64,000 bases of DNA from assembly GCA_000470535.1 (NCBI GenBank), contig CBRG010000086.1, positions 1-64,000 on the forward strand. The letters are read 5' to 3'. This document shows positions 36,988 to 45,452 of the stretch, one piece after another. Both the position numbers and the translations under genes were made by a program. The DNA is from Streptomyces sp. AW19M42. GTDB taxonomy: Bacteria; Actinomycetota; Actinomycetes; Streptomycetales; Streptomycetaceae. The notes below the pieces were generated by a model. That model ran no database searches, had not been told where the DNA came from, and worked only from the letters and a program-made list of their open reading frames with translations. Numbering within the stretch: position 1 is the stretch's first letter; each line of letters starts with the position of its first letter.

Positions 36988-37986
36988 ATGGCATCGTATT
37001 TCGAGAACGGTGACGACACCCTGGTGCCGGACGCCCTGCGGGGCTTCGCCCGCGCCCATGCGGATCTGCTCACGCTCGACCCCGGCCACGGTTTCCTCCT
37101 GGCCCGCGACCCGGCACCCACGCGGAGGGTCGGCCTCCTCTCGGGTGGAGGCTCGGGGCACGAACCCCTGCACGCCGGATATGTCGGCCGAGGCATGCTG
37201 GACGTCGCCTGCCCGGGGCTCGTCTTCGCCTCACCGCACAACCGGCAGGTGTACGAAGGATCCCTCGCCGCCGCCCGGTCCCAGGGCGTGCTGCACATCG
37301 TGAAGAACTACACCGGCGACCGGATCAACTTCGGCATCGCCGCCGAAAGGCTGGCCCACCGCGACGTGCCCTGCGCCCGCGTCCTGGTGGACGACGACCT
37401 CGCCACCGACTCCGAGGACATCGCCGCAGGCCGTCGGGGCACGGGCGGCACCGTCCTGATCGAGAAGATACTCGGGGCGGCGGCCGACACCGGCCTCGGC
37501 CTCCACGAACTTCAGGAGCTCGGCACCCGCCTCGCGGCAAACTGTCGCACCCTGGCCGTCGCCTCGGCCGCCCACACCGCGCCCACGACCGGCAGGCCCG
37601 CCTTCCTCCTCGATCCGGAGGAACTGGAGTACGGCGTCGGCATCCACGGTGAGCGCGCCCGGCAGACCGTCCCCCGCGGGCCTCTCGGCTCTCTGGTCGA
37701 GCGCATGGCCCTGGCGCTCCTGGACGCGCTCTCCCCGGCCCGGGACTCCTCCGTCATCGCCCTGGTCAACGGTCTCGGGGCCGTCACCCCGCTGGAGCTG
37801 TACGCGGTCCACGCCGAGCTCGGCGGCCTGCTCGACGATTGCCGTATCGAACTTGCCCGTTCCCTCGTCGGCGAGTACATCACTGCCCTGGACATGCGCG
37901 GCTTCTCCATCACGCTGCTCGCCGCCGACCACGAGATCCTGCGCCTGTATGACGCGCCCGTGCGGACCGCCGCCCTGCACTGGTGA
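36988..37986 (+). CDS. dhaK: Dihydroxyacetone kinase subunit DhaK
   Basis: This 332-residue substrate-binding subunit has the phosphate/substrate motif SGGGSGHEP (52-60) and the covalent hemiaminal histidine in GVGIHGERAR (His220). It binds dihydroxyacetone or a related short ketose for phosphorylation by DhaL. ATG at 36988 follows GGAGG. The dhaL gene begins 59 bp after its stop. No DhaM phosphotransferase gene is nearby. Confidence 0.93.
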   Translation: MASYFENGDDTLVPDALRGFARAHADLLTLDPGHGFLLARDPAPTRRVGLLSGGGSGHEPLHAGYVGRGMLDVACPGLVFASPHNRQVYEGSLAAARSQGVLHIVKNYTGDRINFGIAAERLAHRDVPCARVLVDDDLATDSEDIAAGRRGTGGTVLIEKILGAAADTGLGLHELQELGTRLAANCRTLAVASAAHTAPTTGRPAFLLDPEELEYGVGIHGERARQTVPRGPLGSLVERMALALLDALSPARDSSVIALVNGLGAVTPLELYAVHAELGGLLDDCRIELARSLVGEYITALDMRGFSITLLAADHEILRLYDAPVRTAALHW

Positions 37987-38045
37987 GGAGGCGGCGGAAA
38001 CCCGGCCGTCCCCGACAGAGTTCCCCCGAGCACGGGAGGCACCCC

Positions 38046-38711
38046 ATGACGACCAGCACGTCCCCCGACGCGTTCTCCACCGACGCCTGGATGCGCCGGT
38101 TCGTGCAGACCGTCCAGACCACGAAGGACCGCCTCACCTCATTGGACCAAGAGGTGGGCGACGGTGATTTCGGCATCAACCTCAGCACCGGAGCACATTC
38201 AACGCTTCGCCATCTCGACGCGAACCCCGCGTCCCGCAGTGCCCCCGCCGCACCTCTCCACGCCGCGGCCACCGCCTTCCTGGACGAGGTCGGTGGCACC
38301 AGCGGGCCGTTGTTCGGCTTGCTGTTCCGGTCGCTGGCCGTCGCCGTGGCCGACGCGGCGGCCGCCACCACGCCGGCTCTCGCAGCCGGAGCGGAGGAGG
38401 GACTGGCGGCCATCCGCCGAGTGGGGGACGCGGCGCCCGGCGACAAGACCCTCGTCGACGCGCTGGGCCCGGCGGCCCAGGCCCTCCGGACCGCCCCGGC
38501 GGACACTCCGCCGGCGGAAGCCCTGGCTCGGGCCGCCGACGCCGCCTGGGCCGGTGTGTCCGAGACCGCGCGCCTGCGCGCCCGGATGGGACGCTCCAGC
38601 TACCTCGGCGAGCGCGCCGAAGGCGTTCCGGATCCGGGCGCGGTGGGGATCGGGCTGCTCTTCGCCTCCGCCCGAGCGGTCGTGGAAGATCTCAGCACGC
38701 GGCTGGACTGA
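38046..38711 (+). CDS. dhaL: Dihydroxyacetone kinase subunit DhaL
   Basis: This 221-residue nucleotide-binding subunit has the Mg-ligand motif DQEVGDGDFG (Asp34, Asp39, Asp41), GGTSGPLFG (83-91) and GDKTLVDAL, ending in GRSSYLGERAEGVPDPGA as usual. ATG at 38046 follows GGGAGG. With DhaK it forms the kinase. Whether ADP stays bound and is recharged by a distant DhaM, or ATP exchanges directly, cannot be told here. Confidence 0.93.
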   Translation: MTTSTSPDAFSTDAWMRRFVQTVQTTKDRLTSLDQEVGDGDFGINLSTGAHSTLRHLDANPASRSAPAAPLHAAATAFLDEVGGTSGPLFGLLFRSLAVAVADAAAATTPALAAGAEEGLAAIRRVGDAAPGDKTLVDALGPAAQALRTAPADTPPAEALARAADAAWAGVSETARLRARMGRSSYLGERAEGVPDPGAVGIGLLFASARAVVEDLSTRLD

Positions 38712-38723
38712 GCGGCTGCCTGG

Positions 38724-39449
38724 CTACTCCCGAGCCCCGCGAGCCGGCCAGGACTCCACCCAGGCCGACAGCTCCGGGGCGTTCAGGACCGGCACCCACA
38801 GGTCGGCTCGGGCCGCGTCCTCGGGCCGTGGGCGCGGGCCCACCCCGACCACACGCAGCCCGGCCCGCAGGGCCGACTCGATGCCCGTCATCGAGTCCTC
38901 GACGGCGAGGGCCCGTTGCGGTGCGGCACCGCAGAGTCGGGCGGCCGTCGCGTAGACGTCCGGCCAGGGCTTCGGGCGTACGGGCTTGCCGTCCCCGCCC
39001 CCTTCGTTCTCTTCGCTCGGGACCACGACGTGCTCGAAGTGGCCGAGCAGGCCGGCCCGGTCGAGGCTCGACTCCACCACCTGCAAAGGGCAGTTGCTCG
39101 CCACGGCGAGTGGCAGGCGGCCGGATAGCCGGCGTACGAAGTCGGCGGCTCCGGGCATCGTGACCGGGTCCTGGGCGACCTGAACCATGAAGTGGCGCAG
39201 CAGCGAGCCGGTCATTTCCGCTGCCAGCTTGGGCTTGTCCGCCTCCTGGGCCATCAGCCGACCGCAGTCGATGTAATGGACGCCCTTGGCCCGCTCGGCG
39301 AAGCCCGGCGCGGGGTGGATGCCGAAGTCCCGGAAGACCTGGCTGCGTGCGTCCTGCCAGTGGCTTTCGGTGTCCATCAAGGTGCCGTCGCAGTCGAAGA
39401 CGATGGCTTCGGGAGACCAGCCGGTCAAGGTGTTGGTTGTGTCGGTCAT
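38724..39449 (-). CDS. HAD family phosphatase
   Basis: This 241-residue HAD hydrolase of the beta-phosphoglucomutase/phosphatase group has motif I DCDGT (Asp19, Asp21), motif II VASNC, motif III Lys in RPKPWPD and motif IV VEDSMTG. A helical cap lies between motifs I and II. It probably dephosphorylates a small sugar phosphate. It is convergent with dhaL, with only 12 bp between stops, so the linkage to ketose metabolism is suggestive but not operonic. Confidence 0.9.
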   Translation of the reverse strand: MTDTTNTLTGWSPEAIVFDCDGTLMDTESHWQDARSQVFRDFGIHPAPGFAERAKGVHYIDCGRLMAQEADKPKLAAEMTGSLLRHFMVQVAQDPVTMPGAADFVRRLSGRLPLAVASNCPLQVVESSLDRAGLLGHFEHVVVPSEENEGGGDGKPVRPKPWPDVYATAARLCGAAPQRALAVEDSMTGIESALRAGLRVVGVGPRPRPEDAARADLWVPVLNAPELSAWVESWPARGARE

Positions 39450-40205
39450 GGTGTGCCGCTCCTGAAGGAGGGAGGCGGTCAGGCTCGTGGCGGGACCGCG
39501 GATTCGTGGTTGTGCGTTTCTCTGAGACAGCTCGGATGGCTTGCCGCGTCCGTCGGCCCCGTCGGTTTCCCGGGGTGCGCAGACGCATTTCCGTCCGAAT
39601 CGTGAAACGTCACCGCGGCCATGCTATGGAGGTGTTGTTGTGTGGTGCAATCACTGCTTTGTGTGCTCGACCGCGCCGGATCCGAGGTGTAAGGACCCAC
39701 TCGAATTTCTTTCGCGAAACGCGCCGATTTCCATGTCAATGCCGCACGGCAGAAGGTGAGTTGATGAATGAGTGCACGGGAGTCATCGCCCGGGATCCGG
39801 CGTGAATTGATTCACCCGAATGGCAAGCCGACTGTCAAAAATTCGGGCAACTTCACTCTTGGGTGTGCACGCTCGAAAGTACATAACAATAAGGCGAAAG
39901 AACCCGTTATTTGCCACCGGCGTACGCGGGCTCACGGAATTCTCGCATCAAACGCGAAATGAGCGGTCGCAGTGAGCCGGTGTGTCGGGTTCGGCGGGCG
40001 GTGCGGGCCCCGGGACGGGAGCGTGCCGCGCTCGATGGGGGCGCCGCTCCGCTCCCGGAATCTCGTGCGCCGAGCCCGAACGCGCGACCTGATGAACGCA
40101 GTTCGAGGCCGCATCCGCGGCCTGTGCCGGCTGGCCTCCGACCGGTAGTCATCGAGTGGGCGCGGGTCGTCGCGTGCGAGTCCGGGCCGACTGCCCGGTC
40201 CTTCC
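39450..40205. other. 756-bp gap with AT-richer core
   Basis: No gene could be supported. About 39585-39965 is clearly richer in A/T than the flanking DNA and has stops in all frames except short ones with un-Streptomyces codon use. The HAD promoter should lie in the first 100 bases. The AT-rich block may be a long regulatory region or remnant DNA. Confidence 0.5.
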
Positions 40206-40442
40206 TCAGGCCGATTCGCCGCCCCAGAACCTTGGAGGGAGGCCGCGGGCCGCGACCAAGCCCCGAGCGGCAGCCAGGGCTTTCGACTCGTCGCGAATGC
40301 CGGTAAGCACGCAGAGCGTGTAGAGCGTGCCCTCGGTCCCGGGCCTGACCGTGCAGTCCCACTGGGAGGCGTCGAGACTCTGCAGCTCGTCGTAGCGGTT
40401 GACCAGCTCGCGCAGGATTTCGGGATCGGTTTGCAGCACCAT
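40206..40442 (-). CDS. DUF5133 domain protein
   Basis: This 78-residue protein is typical of the Streptomyces DUF5133 family: PEILRELVNRYDELQ at the start and YTLCVLTGIRDESKALAAA in the middle. ATG at 40442 follows GAGGAAGG. These small cytoplasmic proteins have no established function and are often found singly near regulatory genes, as here. Confidence 0.8.
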   Translation of the reverse strand: MVLQTDPEILRELVNRYDELQSLDASQWDCTVRPGTEGTLYTLCVLTGIRDESKALAAARGLVAARGLPPRFWGGESA

Positions 40443-40833
40443 AGGCCTTCCTCGGGTCGGGTCACCTCTGGTTTCTTTACGATGGTGCGGTGCGCGACAC
40501 GGCGCCGCCACTGCGGCCGCCCGCCAGTCGAGAATCGACCGCCGCGATCCCCATGGTTCGCTTGCTCATGTACTTACGCTGTCAGGGAATTCCGCCGTGA
40601 CCGTCGTCCGCGACGAGGACGTCGCGCACAAGGCGTCGTGCTGTCCCGTGTGCGGGCCGGCGCAGAAGTCGCGATCGGGCGGCGAGCAGGGAACGCGGCC
40701 GATGCCGAGCTGCTTTATTCCCTCGCTCGTTCGAGGAAAGCGTGGAATGGGCGCGCGCGGATCCGCGAGACGCCGGACGGTGTCGGTGACCACGGCCGCT
40801 TCCGCCCCTGGCCCCGAGGCCCGGGGCGGACGC
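40443..40833. other. 391-bp intergenic stretch
   Basis: Apart from the expected DUF5133 promoter near the left end, nothing could be supported. The open frames here lack family resemblance. Confidence 0.4.
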
Positions 40834-42075
40834 TCAGGCGGCGTCGGCGTAGGCGGGAAGCTGCCAGTCGCCGCCGCGGTCCTCCTTGGACAGCCGTGCG
40901 ACCAGGTCGGGGATGCGCAGGAAGCAGGCCAGCGCGGTGGCGTTCTGGAAGGCGCTGATGGCGTGCTTGGTCAGTGGCATGCCCACGCGCAGGATGCGCG
41001 GATTGACCTCGCCCTGGATCTCGTCGACGAAAGGCCGCAGGACGCGCTCGTAGTTCGCCAGCGCGGCCGGCAGGTCGTCCGGAGCCCGGTTGATCTCACC
41101 GGCCAGGACGTATGCGCCGGCCAGGCCGCCGGAGATCCCCATGCCGCTGTAGGGGGAGGCGCAGTGCGCGGCGTCACCGGCCAGCACCACCCGGCCCCTG
41201 GACCAGCTGTCGCTCCGCACCTGGACGACCTCCTGGGAGTAGAAGAACGGGCTGTCCTTCATGCCCTCGATGAACCGTTCCGTCTGCCAGCCGGCATCCC
41301 TGAACCGCCCGGCCCAGAACTTCTGCTGCTCTCCGACGGGAGCCCGGTGGATCGCGGAGGCTTCCGCGGAGTCCTCGCGCAACACGAAGTACGCCTGGGT
41401 CTCGGTCGCGTTGTGGCTGCGCCGCATGATCTGCCGACCGCCAGGAACCATGTAGGTGTCACGGATGTTGGTGTCGGAGGCGATGCGCGGGACGAACCAG
41501 TAGGCCATGTGGATGCCTACACGCCAGTACGGGTCGAAGCCCTCCGGCAGCAGCGCCCGCCGGATACGTGAGCCCTGCCCGTCGGCGCCGATCAGCAGAT
41601 CGAAGTCGCCCGACGTCCCGTCCGAGAAGTGCGCGGTGACCCGGTCGGCGTCCTGGTCGAAGCCGTCGACGCTCTTGCCGAAGACGTACTCGGCGTCGCC
41701 CTTCGTCGCCTCGTGCAGGATGCGCACGAGGTCGCCGCGCATGATCTCGTACTCCGAGGTCAGCGTCTGCCGGCCCTTGCCGGAGGTGTTCGCCATGATC
41801 GTCGCCTTCGGCTTCCCGCGGGAGTCGATGAAGGCCACGCCCGCCTCGTCCACCAGCTGACCGCGCACCTCCTCCAGCAGCCCCATCCGCGCCACCGCGT
41901 CGATGCCCTGCCCGCGTAGATCCACCTGCGCCCCCGAGGCGCGCAGTGCCGGGAACCGCTCGACGACGGTCGCCTCGTGACCGCCGCGCGTGAGCCAGAA
42001 GGCCAGCGCCTGCCCCGCGACACCGCCGCCGGCCACCAGGATCCGCAGGGAACGCTTCGCGATCTTGTTCGTCAT
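40834..42075 (-). CDS. FAD-dependent monooxygenase, Tet(X)-like group
   Basis: This 413-residue flavoprotein hydroxylase has the FAD motif GGGVAG (16-21), a middle GADGQGSRIRRALL motif and the second FAD motif GDAAHCASPYSGMGISGGL. The architecture is that of class A aromatic hydroxylases, which include the tetracycline-inactivating Tet(X) enzymes and polyketide-tailoring oxygenases. ATG at 42075 has GGAATGGG upstream; an alternative ATG lies four codons earlier. It is divergent from a repressor of the classical TetR class with tetO-like operators between them. The true substrate could be any phenolic polyketide. Confidence 0.85.
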   Translation of the reverse strand: MTNKIAKRSLRILVAGGGVAGQALAFWLTRGGHEATVVERFPALRASGAQVDLRGQGIDAVARMGLLEEVRGQLVDEAGVAFIDSRGKPKATIMANTSGKGRQTLTSEYEIMRGDLVRILHEATKGDAEYVFGKSVDGFDQDADRVTAHFSDGTSGDFDLLIGADGQGSRIRRALLPEGFDPYWRVGIHMAYWFVPRIASDTNIRDTYMVPGGRQIMRRSHNATETQAYFVLREDSAEASAIHRAPVGEQQKFWAGRFRDAGWQTERFIEGMKDSPFFYSQEVVQVRSDSWSRGRVVLAGDAAHCASPYSGMGISGGLAGAYVLAGEINRAPDDLPAALANYERVLRPFVDEIQGEVNPRILRVGMPLTKHAISAFQNATALACFLRIPDLVARLSKEDRGGDWQLPAYADAA

Positions 42076-42089
42076 GACCCATTCCAAAA

Positions 42090-42104
42090 TCTATCGGTGA
42101 TTGA
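42090..42104. promoter_or_regulatory. tetO-like operator, imperfect copy
   Basis: TCTATCGGTGATTGA differs at two positions from the perfect palindrome at 42121-42135 and is 31 bp away. It lies 15 bp upstream of the monooxygenase start. Confidence 0.6.
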
Positions 42105-42120
42105 TTTCTTTCCAGATTCT

Positions 42121-42135
42121 TCTATCGGCGATAGA
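42121..42135. promoter_or_regulatory. tetO-like operator, perfect palindrome
   Basis: TCTATCGGCGATAGA is a perfect 15-bp palindrome around one central G. Its arms TCTATC-N3-GATAGA equal the half-sites and spacing of the classical tetO operators (TCTATCATTGATAGA). It lies just before the repressor start. Confidence 0.75.
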
Positions 42136-42143
42136 TTGTCAAC

Positions 42144-42725
42144 GTGACCAAGATGAACCGTGCGACCGTCGTCACCGAGGCGCTGGACCTGCTGGACGAC
42201 GTGGGCCTGGAAAATGTCAGCACCCGGCGGCTGGCCAAGCGCCTGGGTGTGGAGCAGCCGTCGCTCTACTACCACTTCAAGACCAAGAAGGACCTGCTGG
42301 TCGCGATGGCGGAGGCGGCCATGGCTCCGCACGCCCACGCCCCCCTGCCGGAGCCCGAGGACGACTGGCGGGGCTGGTTCCTGGACAACTCCCGCAGTTT
42401 CCGCCGCACTCTGCTCATGCGCCGCGACGGCGCACGCCTGCACGCGGGCAGCACCCCGACCGGCGACCTGGACCGGATCCGTCGCAAGATGGCCTTCCTG
42501 GTTGCCTCCGGCGTGCCCGAGCGGCAGGCGCAGATGGCCATGCTGGCCGCCGGCCGCTTCACCGTCGGCTGCGTACTGGAGGAGCAGGCGGACGTGGACG
42601 CGCCGGACGCCGGGGACCTGCCGGACGACGTTCCCGCGCTCGATCACGAAGCGGCGTTCGAGGCGGGCCTCGCGCTCATCCTCGGCGGCCTCGAACAGCA
42701 CACCGCCGCCCCCGCCGCCCGCTGA
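42144..42725 (+). CDS. Classical TetR-class repressor (tetracycline-type)
   Basis: This 193-residue repressor aligns by eye along its length with TetR of transposon tetracycline-resistance systems: RRLAKRLGVEQPSLYYHFKTK in the recognition region (about 28-48, quoted by its ends), SFRRTLLMRRDGARLH and GRFTVGCVLEEQ. Residues that contact tetracycline or Mg in TetR appear at the same numbering: Asn82, Phe86, His100 and Pro105, with a Glu at 146/147. Thr103 and Arg104 are Ser and Thr. GTG at 42144 starts the protein; ATG four codons in is an alternative. It surely represses the divergent monooxygenase. Confidence 0.9.
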   Translation: MTKMNRATVVTEALDLLDDVGLENVSTRRLAKRLGVEQPSLYYHFKTKKDLLVAMAEAAMAPHAHAPLPEPEDDWRGWFLDNSRSFRRTLLMRRDGARLHAGSTPTGDLDRIRRKMAFLVASGVPERQAQMAMLAAGRFTVGCVLEEQADVDAPDAGDLPDDVPALDHEAAFEAGLALILGGLEQHTAAPAAR

Positions 42726-42770
42726 CCGCCGGCGGACAAGGCCAGGACAGGGCGCTCAGGGGCCCGACTC

Positions 42771-42816
42771 GTGGCGGGTGAGGCGTCCCGGATATCCGGA
42801 ACGCCTCACCCGCCAC
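42771..42816. terminator. Large perfect hairpin after TetR-class gene
   Basis: GTGGCGGGTGAGGCGT (42771-42786) pairs with ACGCCTCACCCGCCAC (42801-42816). The loop itself contains the palindrome CCGGATATCCGG. It is a probable terminator for the plus-strand repressor gene. Confidence 0.75.
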
Positions 42817-42902
42817 AAGGCCGGCGGAGCTGTAACGACCACGGCGATCGATCGCACCGGCGAGGTCCGCCCAGCGAAACGCGGAACCGACGGGCCGGCC
42901 TC

Positions 42903-42937
42903 CCTCCCCGTGTGCGGGCTGCCCGCACACGGGGAGG
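42903..42937. terminator. Perfect 16-bp hairpin at end of EF-G gene
   Basis: The arms 42903-42918 (CCTCCCCGTGTGCGGG) and 42922-42937 pair perfectly over a CTG loop, 10 bp past the EF-G stop on the minus strand. Confidence 0.8.
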
Positions 42938-42946
42938 TACCGGGCA

Positions 42947-45034
42947 CTACCGGCCCGACACCGTGCTCGGCGCCGGGGCGTAGCCCGTGGCCCGGGTGGT
43001 GAACGTCCCCCGGCCCTGGGTCCGGCTGCGCAGCCGGGTCGCGTAGCCGAACAGTTCGGCCAGCGGCACGGTCGCCGTGATCACCGCCGTACCGGGCCGC
43101 GCGGTGGAGCCGGACACCTGGCCACGCCGTGCCGCCAGGTCACCGAGCACCCCGCCGACGGCGTCGTCGGGCACGGTGACCGTCACCTCTGCCACCGGCT
43201 CCAGCAGCACCATCGCGCAGGCACGCAGCGCCTCCCGGAGCGCGAAACGCCCGGCCGTGCGGAACGCCATCTCCGAGGAGTCCTTGGGATGCGTGGCGCC
43301 ATCGGTCAGCGTCACCCGTACCCCGGTCACCGGATGCCCGCCGAGCGGGCCCTCCGCCAGGGCGTCCCGGCAGCCGGCCGCCACCGCCCGGACGTACTCC
43401 TGCGGAACCCGGCCGCCGACGACGGACGAACGGAACTCGAACTCCGCCCCGCCCTCGCCGTCATGACCACCGGCGTCCCCCAACGGTTCGACAGTGAGCA
43501 CGACATGGGCGAACTGCCCGGCCCCGCCGTCCTGCTTGACGTGCCGGTACACCAGACCCGGCACCCCGCGCACGACCGTCTCCCGGAGTGCGACCTGCGG
43601 CCGGCCGACCCGGACCTCAAGACCATGGGCCCGGCGGATCTTCTCGGCCGCCACCTCCAGATGGAGTTCGCCCATGCCCGAGAGCACGGTCTGACCCGTC
43701 TCGGGGTCCGTCCGCACCGCCAGCGAGGGGTCCTCCTCCGCCAGCCGCGCCAGTGCGGACATCAGCCGCTCCGTGTCGGTGTTCCGGCCCGCCTCGACCG
43801 CCACGGAGACGACCGGATCGGCCACAGTGGGCGGTTCGAGGACCAGCGGGGCATCCGGCGCGCACAGGGTGGCACCGGCACGGGCGGCCTTGAGACCGAT
43901 CACCGCGACGATGTCGCCGGCCACCGCCTCGTCCACATCGACGTGGCGGTCCGCCTGGACCCGCAGGATCCGGCCCACTCGCTCGCTGCGCCGCGCACCC
44001 GCGTCCAGCACCGTGTCCCCCTTCCTGAGGGTGCCCGAGTACAGCCGCAGATACGTCAGCCGGCCCGTCGGGGTCGCGGTCACCTTGAACGCCAGCGCGG
44101 CCAGCGGAGCCGCCGGATCCGCGGTCCGTTCCTCCACCTCACCGCCGAGCGCGCCGCGCACCGGCGGCACGTCCAGCGGAGAGGGCAGATAGGCCACGAC
44201 GGCCTCCAGGAGCGGCTCGATACCTCGGTTGCGGTAGGCCGAACCGCACAGCACCACGACGCCCTCGCCGGTACGGGTCAGATCACGCAACGCCTCGGCC
44301 AGCGTCTCCGCGGAGAGTGTGGACCGCGCGCAGAACTCCTCCAGTGCGACCGGGTGGAGCTCCGCCACCGCCTCCTCCAGCAGCCGCCGGCGCCGCGACG
44401 CTTCCTCCCGCAGGTCATCGGGCACCTCCCCTTCCCCGTACGTGTCACAGCCGTCGGCCCAGACCAGTGCCCGCATGCGCAGCAGATCCACCACTCCGGT
44501 GAACCGCTCCTCGTCCCCGATCGGCAGCTGGACCACCAGCGGGACCGTGTGCAGCCGCTCCCGGATCGAGGCAACGGCGGCGTCGAGGCGGGCGCCGAGC
44601 CGGTCGAGCTTGTTGACGAAGGCGATGCGCGGCACGCCGTGCCGGTCGGCCTGCCGCCACACCGACTCGCTCTGCGGCTCCACACCCGCTACGGCGTCGA
44701 ACACCGCAATCGCACCGTCGAGCACCCGCAGCGAACGCTCGACCTCGTCGGCGAAGTCGACGTGTCCCGGGGTGTCGATCAGGTTGATCCGGTGGTCCGC
44801 CCACGTACAGCTCACCGCGGCGGCGAAGATGGTGATGCCACGGTCGCGTTCCTGCGGGTCGAAGTCGGTGATGGTCGTCCCCTCGTGGACCTCGCCGCGT
44901 TTGTGGGTGGTGCCGGTGGCGTAGAGGATCCGTTCGGTGACGGTGGTCTTGCCCGCATCGACGTGGGCGAGGATGCCCAGATTGCGAACGCAGTCGAGTG
45001 TGCTGGTGAGTCGGCGGTTCGGTTCGGTACGCAC
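42947..45034 (-). CDS. Elongation factor G paralogue
   Basis: This 695-residue translational GTPase has full EF-G domain order. G1 is AHVDAGKTT (23-31), switch region FDPQERDRGITI (58-69), then DTPGHVDF, NKLD and the C-terminal EF-G IV/V domains. The stretch ERSLRVLDGAIAVFDAVAGVEPQSESVWRQAD is EF-G-like rather than Tet(M)-like (quoted ends ERSLRV and VWRQAD). It stands alone, not in the rpsL-rpsG-fusA-tuf operon, so it is a second copy. Such paralogues act in alternative translocation, recycling or resistance. It neighbours the tetracycline-type repressor pair and is preceded by a possible leader peptide. Confidence 0.92.
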   Translation of the reverse strand: MRTEPNRRLTSTLDCVRNLGILAHVDAGKTTVTERILYATGTTHKRGEVHEGTTITDFDPQERDRGITIFAAAVSCTWADHRINLIDTPGHVDFADEVERSLRVLDGAIAVFDAVAGVEPQSESVWRQADRHGVPRIAFVNKLDRLGARLDAAVASIRERLHTVPLVVQLPIGDEERFTGVVDLLRMRALVWADGCDTYGEGEVPDDLREEASRRRRLLEEAVAELHPVALEEFCARSTLSAETLAEALRDLTRTGEGVVVLCGSAYRNRGIEPLLEAVVAYLPSPLDVPPVRGALGGEVEERTADPAAPLAALAFKVTATPTGRLTYLRLYSGTLRKGDTVLDAGARRSERVGRILRVQADRHVDVDEAVAGDIVAVIGLKAARAGATLCAPDAPLVLEPPTVADPVVSVAVEAGRNTDTERLMSALARLAEEDPSLAVRTDPETGQTVLSGMGELHLEVAAEKIRRAHGLEVRVGRPQVALRETVVRGVPGLVYRHVKQDGGAGQFAHVVLTVEPLGDAGGHDGEGGAEFEFRSSVVGGRVPQEYVRAVAAGCRDALAEGPLGGHPVTGVRVTLTDGATHPKDSSEMAFRTAGRFALREALRACAMVLLEPVAEVTVTVPDDAVGGVLGDLAARRGQVSGSTARPGTAVITATVPLAELFGYATRLRSRTQGRGTFTTRATGYAPAPSTVSGR

Positions 45035-45179
45035 GGTCCGTGGCCCTTCGGGGTGATCCGGAAGAAGACGGCGCGATCCCCGGACGAGGCGGCCCGCGTT
45101 CAGGCCCGCGGAACCCCTGGCCGCGGCGCGCCGGGCAGGGCGCGACCGCGATGACGGCCCGTCAGTGAAGGTGTGGGGT

Positions 45180-45296
45180 TCAGGCGTTCGTCTCGGGTGT
45201 CCGGGGCCGGCCGCGCAGCCGGCGCCGGGCGGAGGTGGACACCAGGATCACCTCGTACCGCGACAGGGGAACGACGACAGCGGTGCGGTAGCGCAC
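45180..45296 (-). CDS. Possible 38-residue leader peptide upstream of EF-G paralogue
   Basis: A GTG at 45296 with GGGGAG upstream opens a 38-codon frame ending TGA at 45180-45182, 145 bp before the EF-G start. About nine in ten codons end in G or C, which supports coding. The product begins VRYRTAVVVPLSRYEVI and ends in an Arg-rich stretch. It matches no family I know. Position and size suggest a leader that senses slow translation, but a free-standing small protein or chance frame is possible. Confidence 0.4.
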   Translation of the reverse strand: MRYRTAVVVPLSRYEVILVSTSARRRLRGRPRTPETNA

Positions 45297-45452
45297 GGCA
45301 GGTCTCCCCTCGCTGGTCACGGTGCGCGCCCCGACGTGACCGAGGTGCGCGATTTCGTTGCGAGTCTAGGCAGTTGGGTACGGCGGGGGAACCGGTTTTC
45401 CGGCTGACCCTGCGCCGTTGCCGGGCCGTAGCCGTCCGGGGACGGGACCGTG

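Noticed and set aside
39768..39962. 64-codon frame in the AT-rich gap
   Set aside because: Codon third positions are not GC-biased and no ribosome site is convincing.
42947..45034. Interpretation as a Tet(M)-type ribosomal protection protein
   Set aside because: The GTPase and effector-region sequence (LDGAIAVFDAVAGVEPQSESVWRQAD, ends quoted) is that of EF-G, not Tet(M).
43289..45154. Long plus-strand frame opposite the EF-G gene
   Set aside because: Antisense shadow; EF-G motifs are clear on the other strand.
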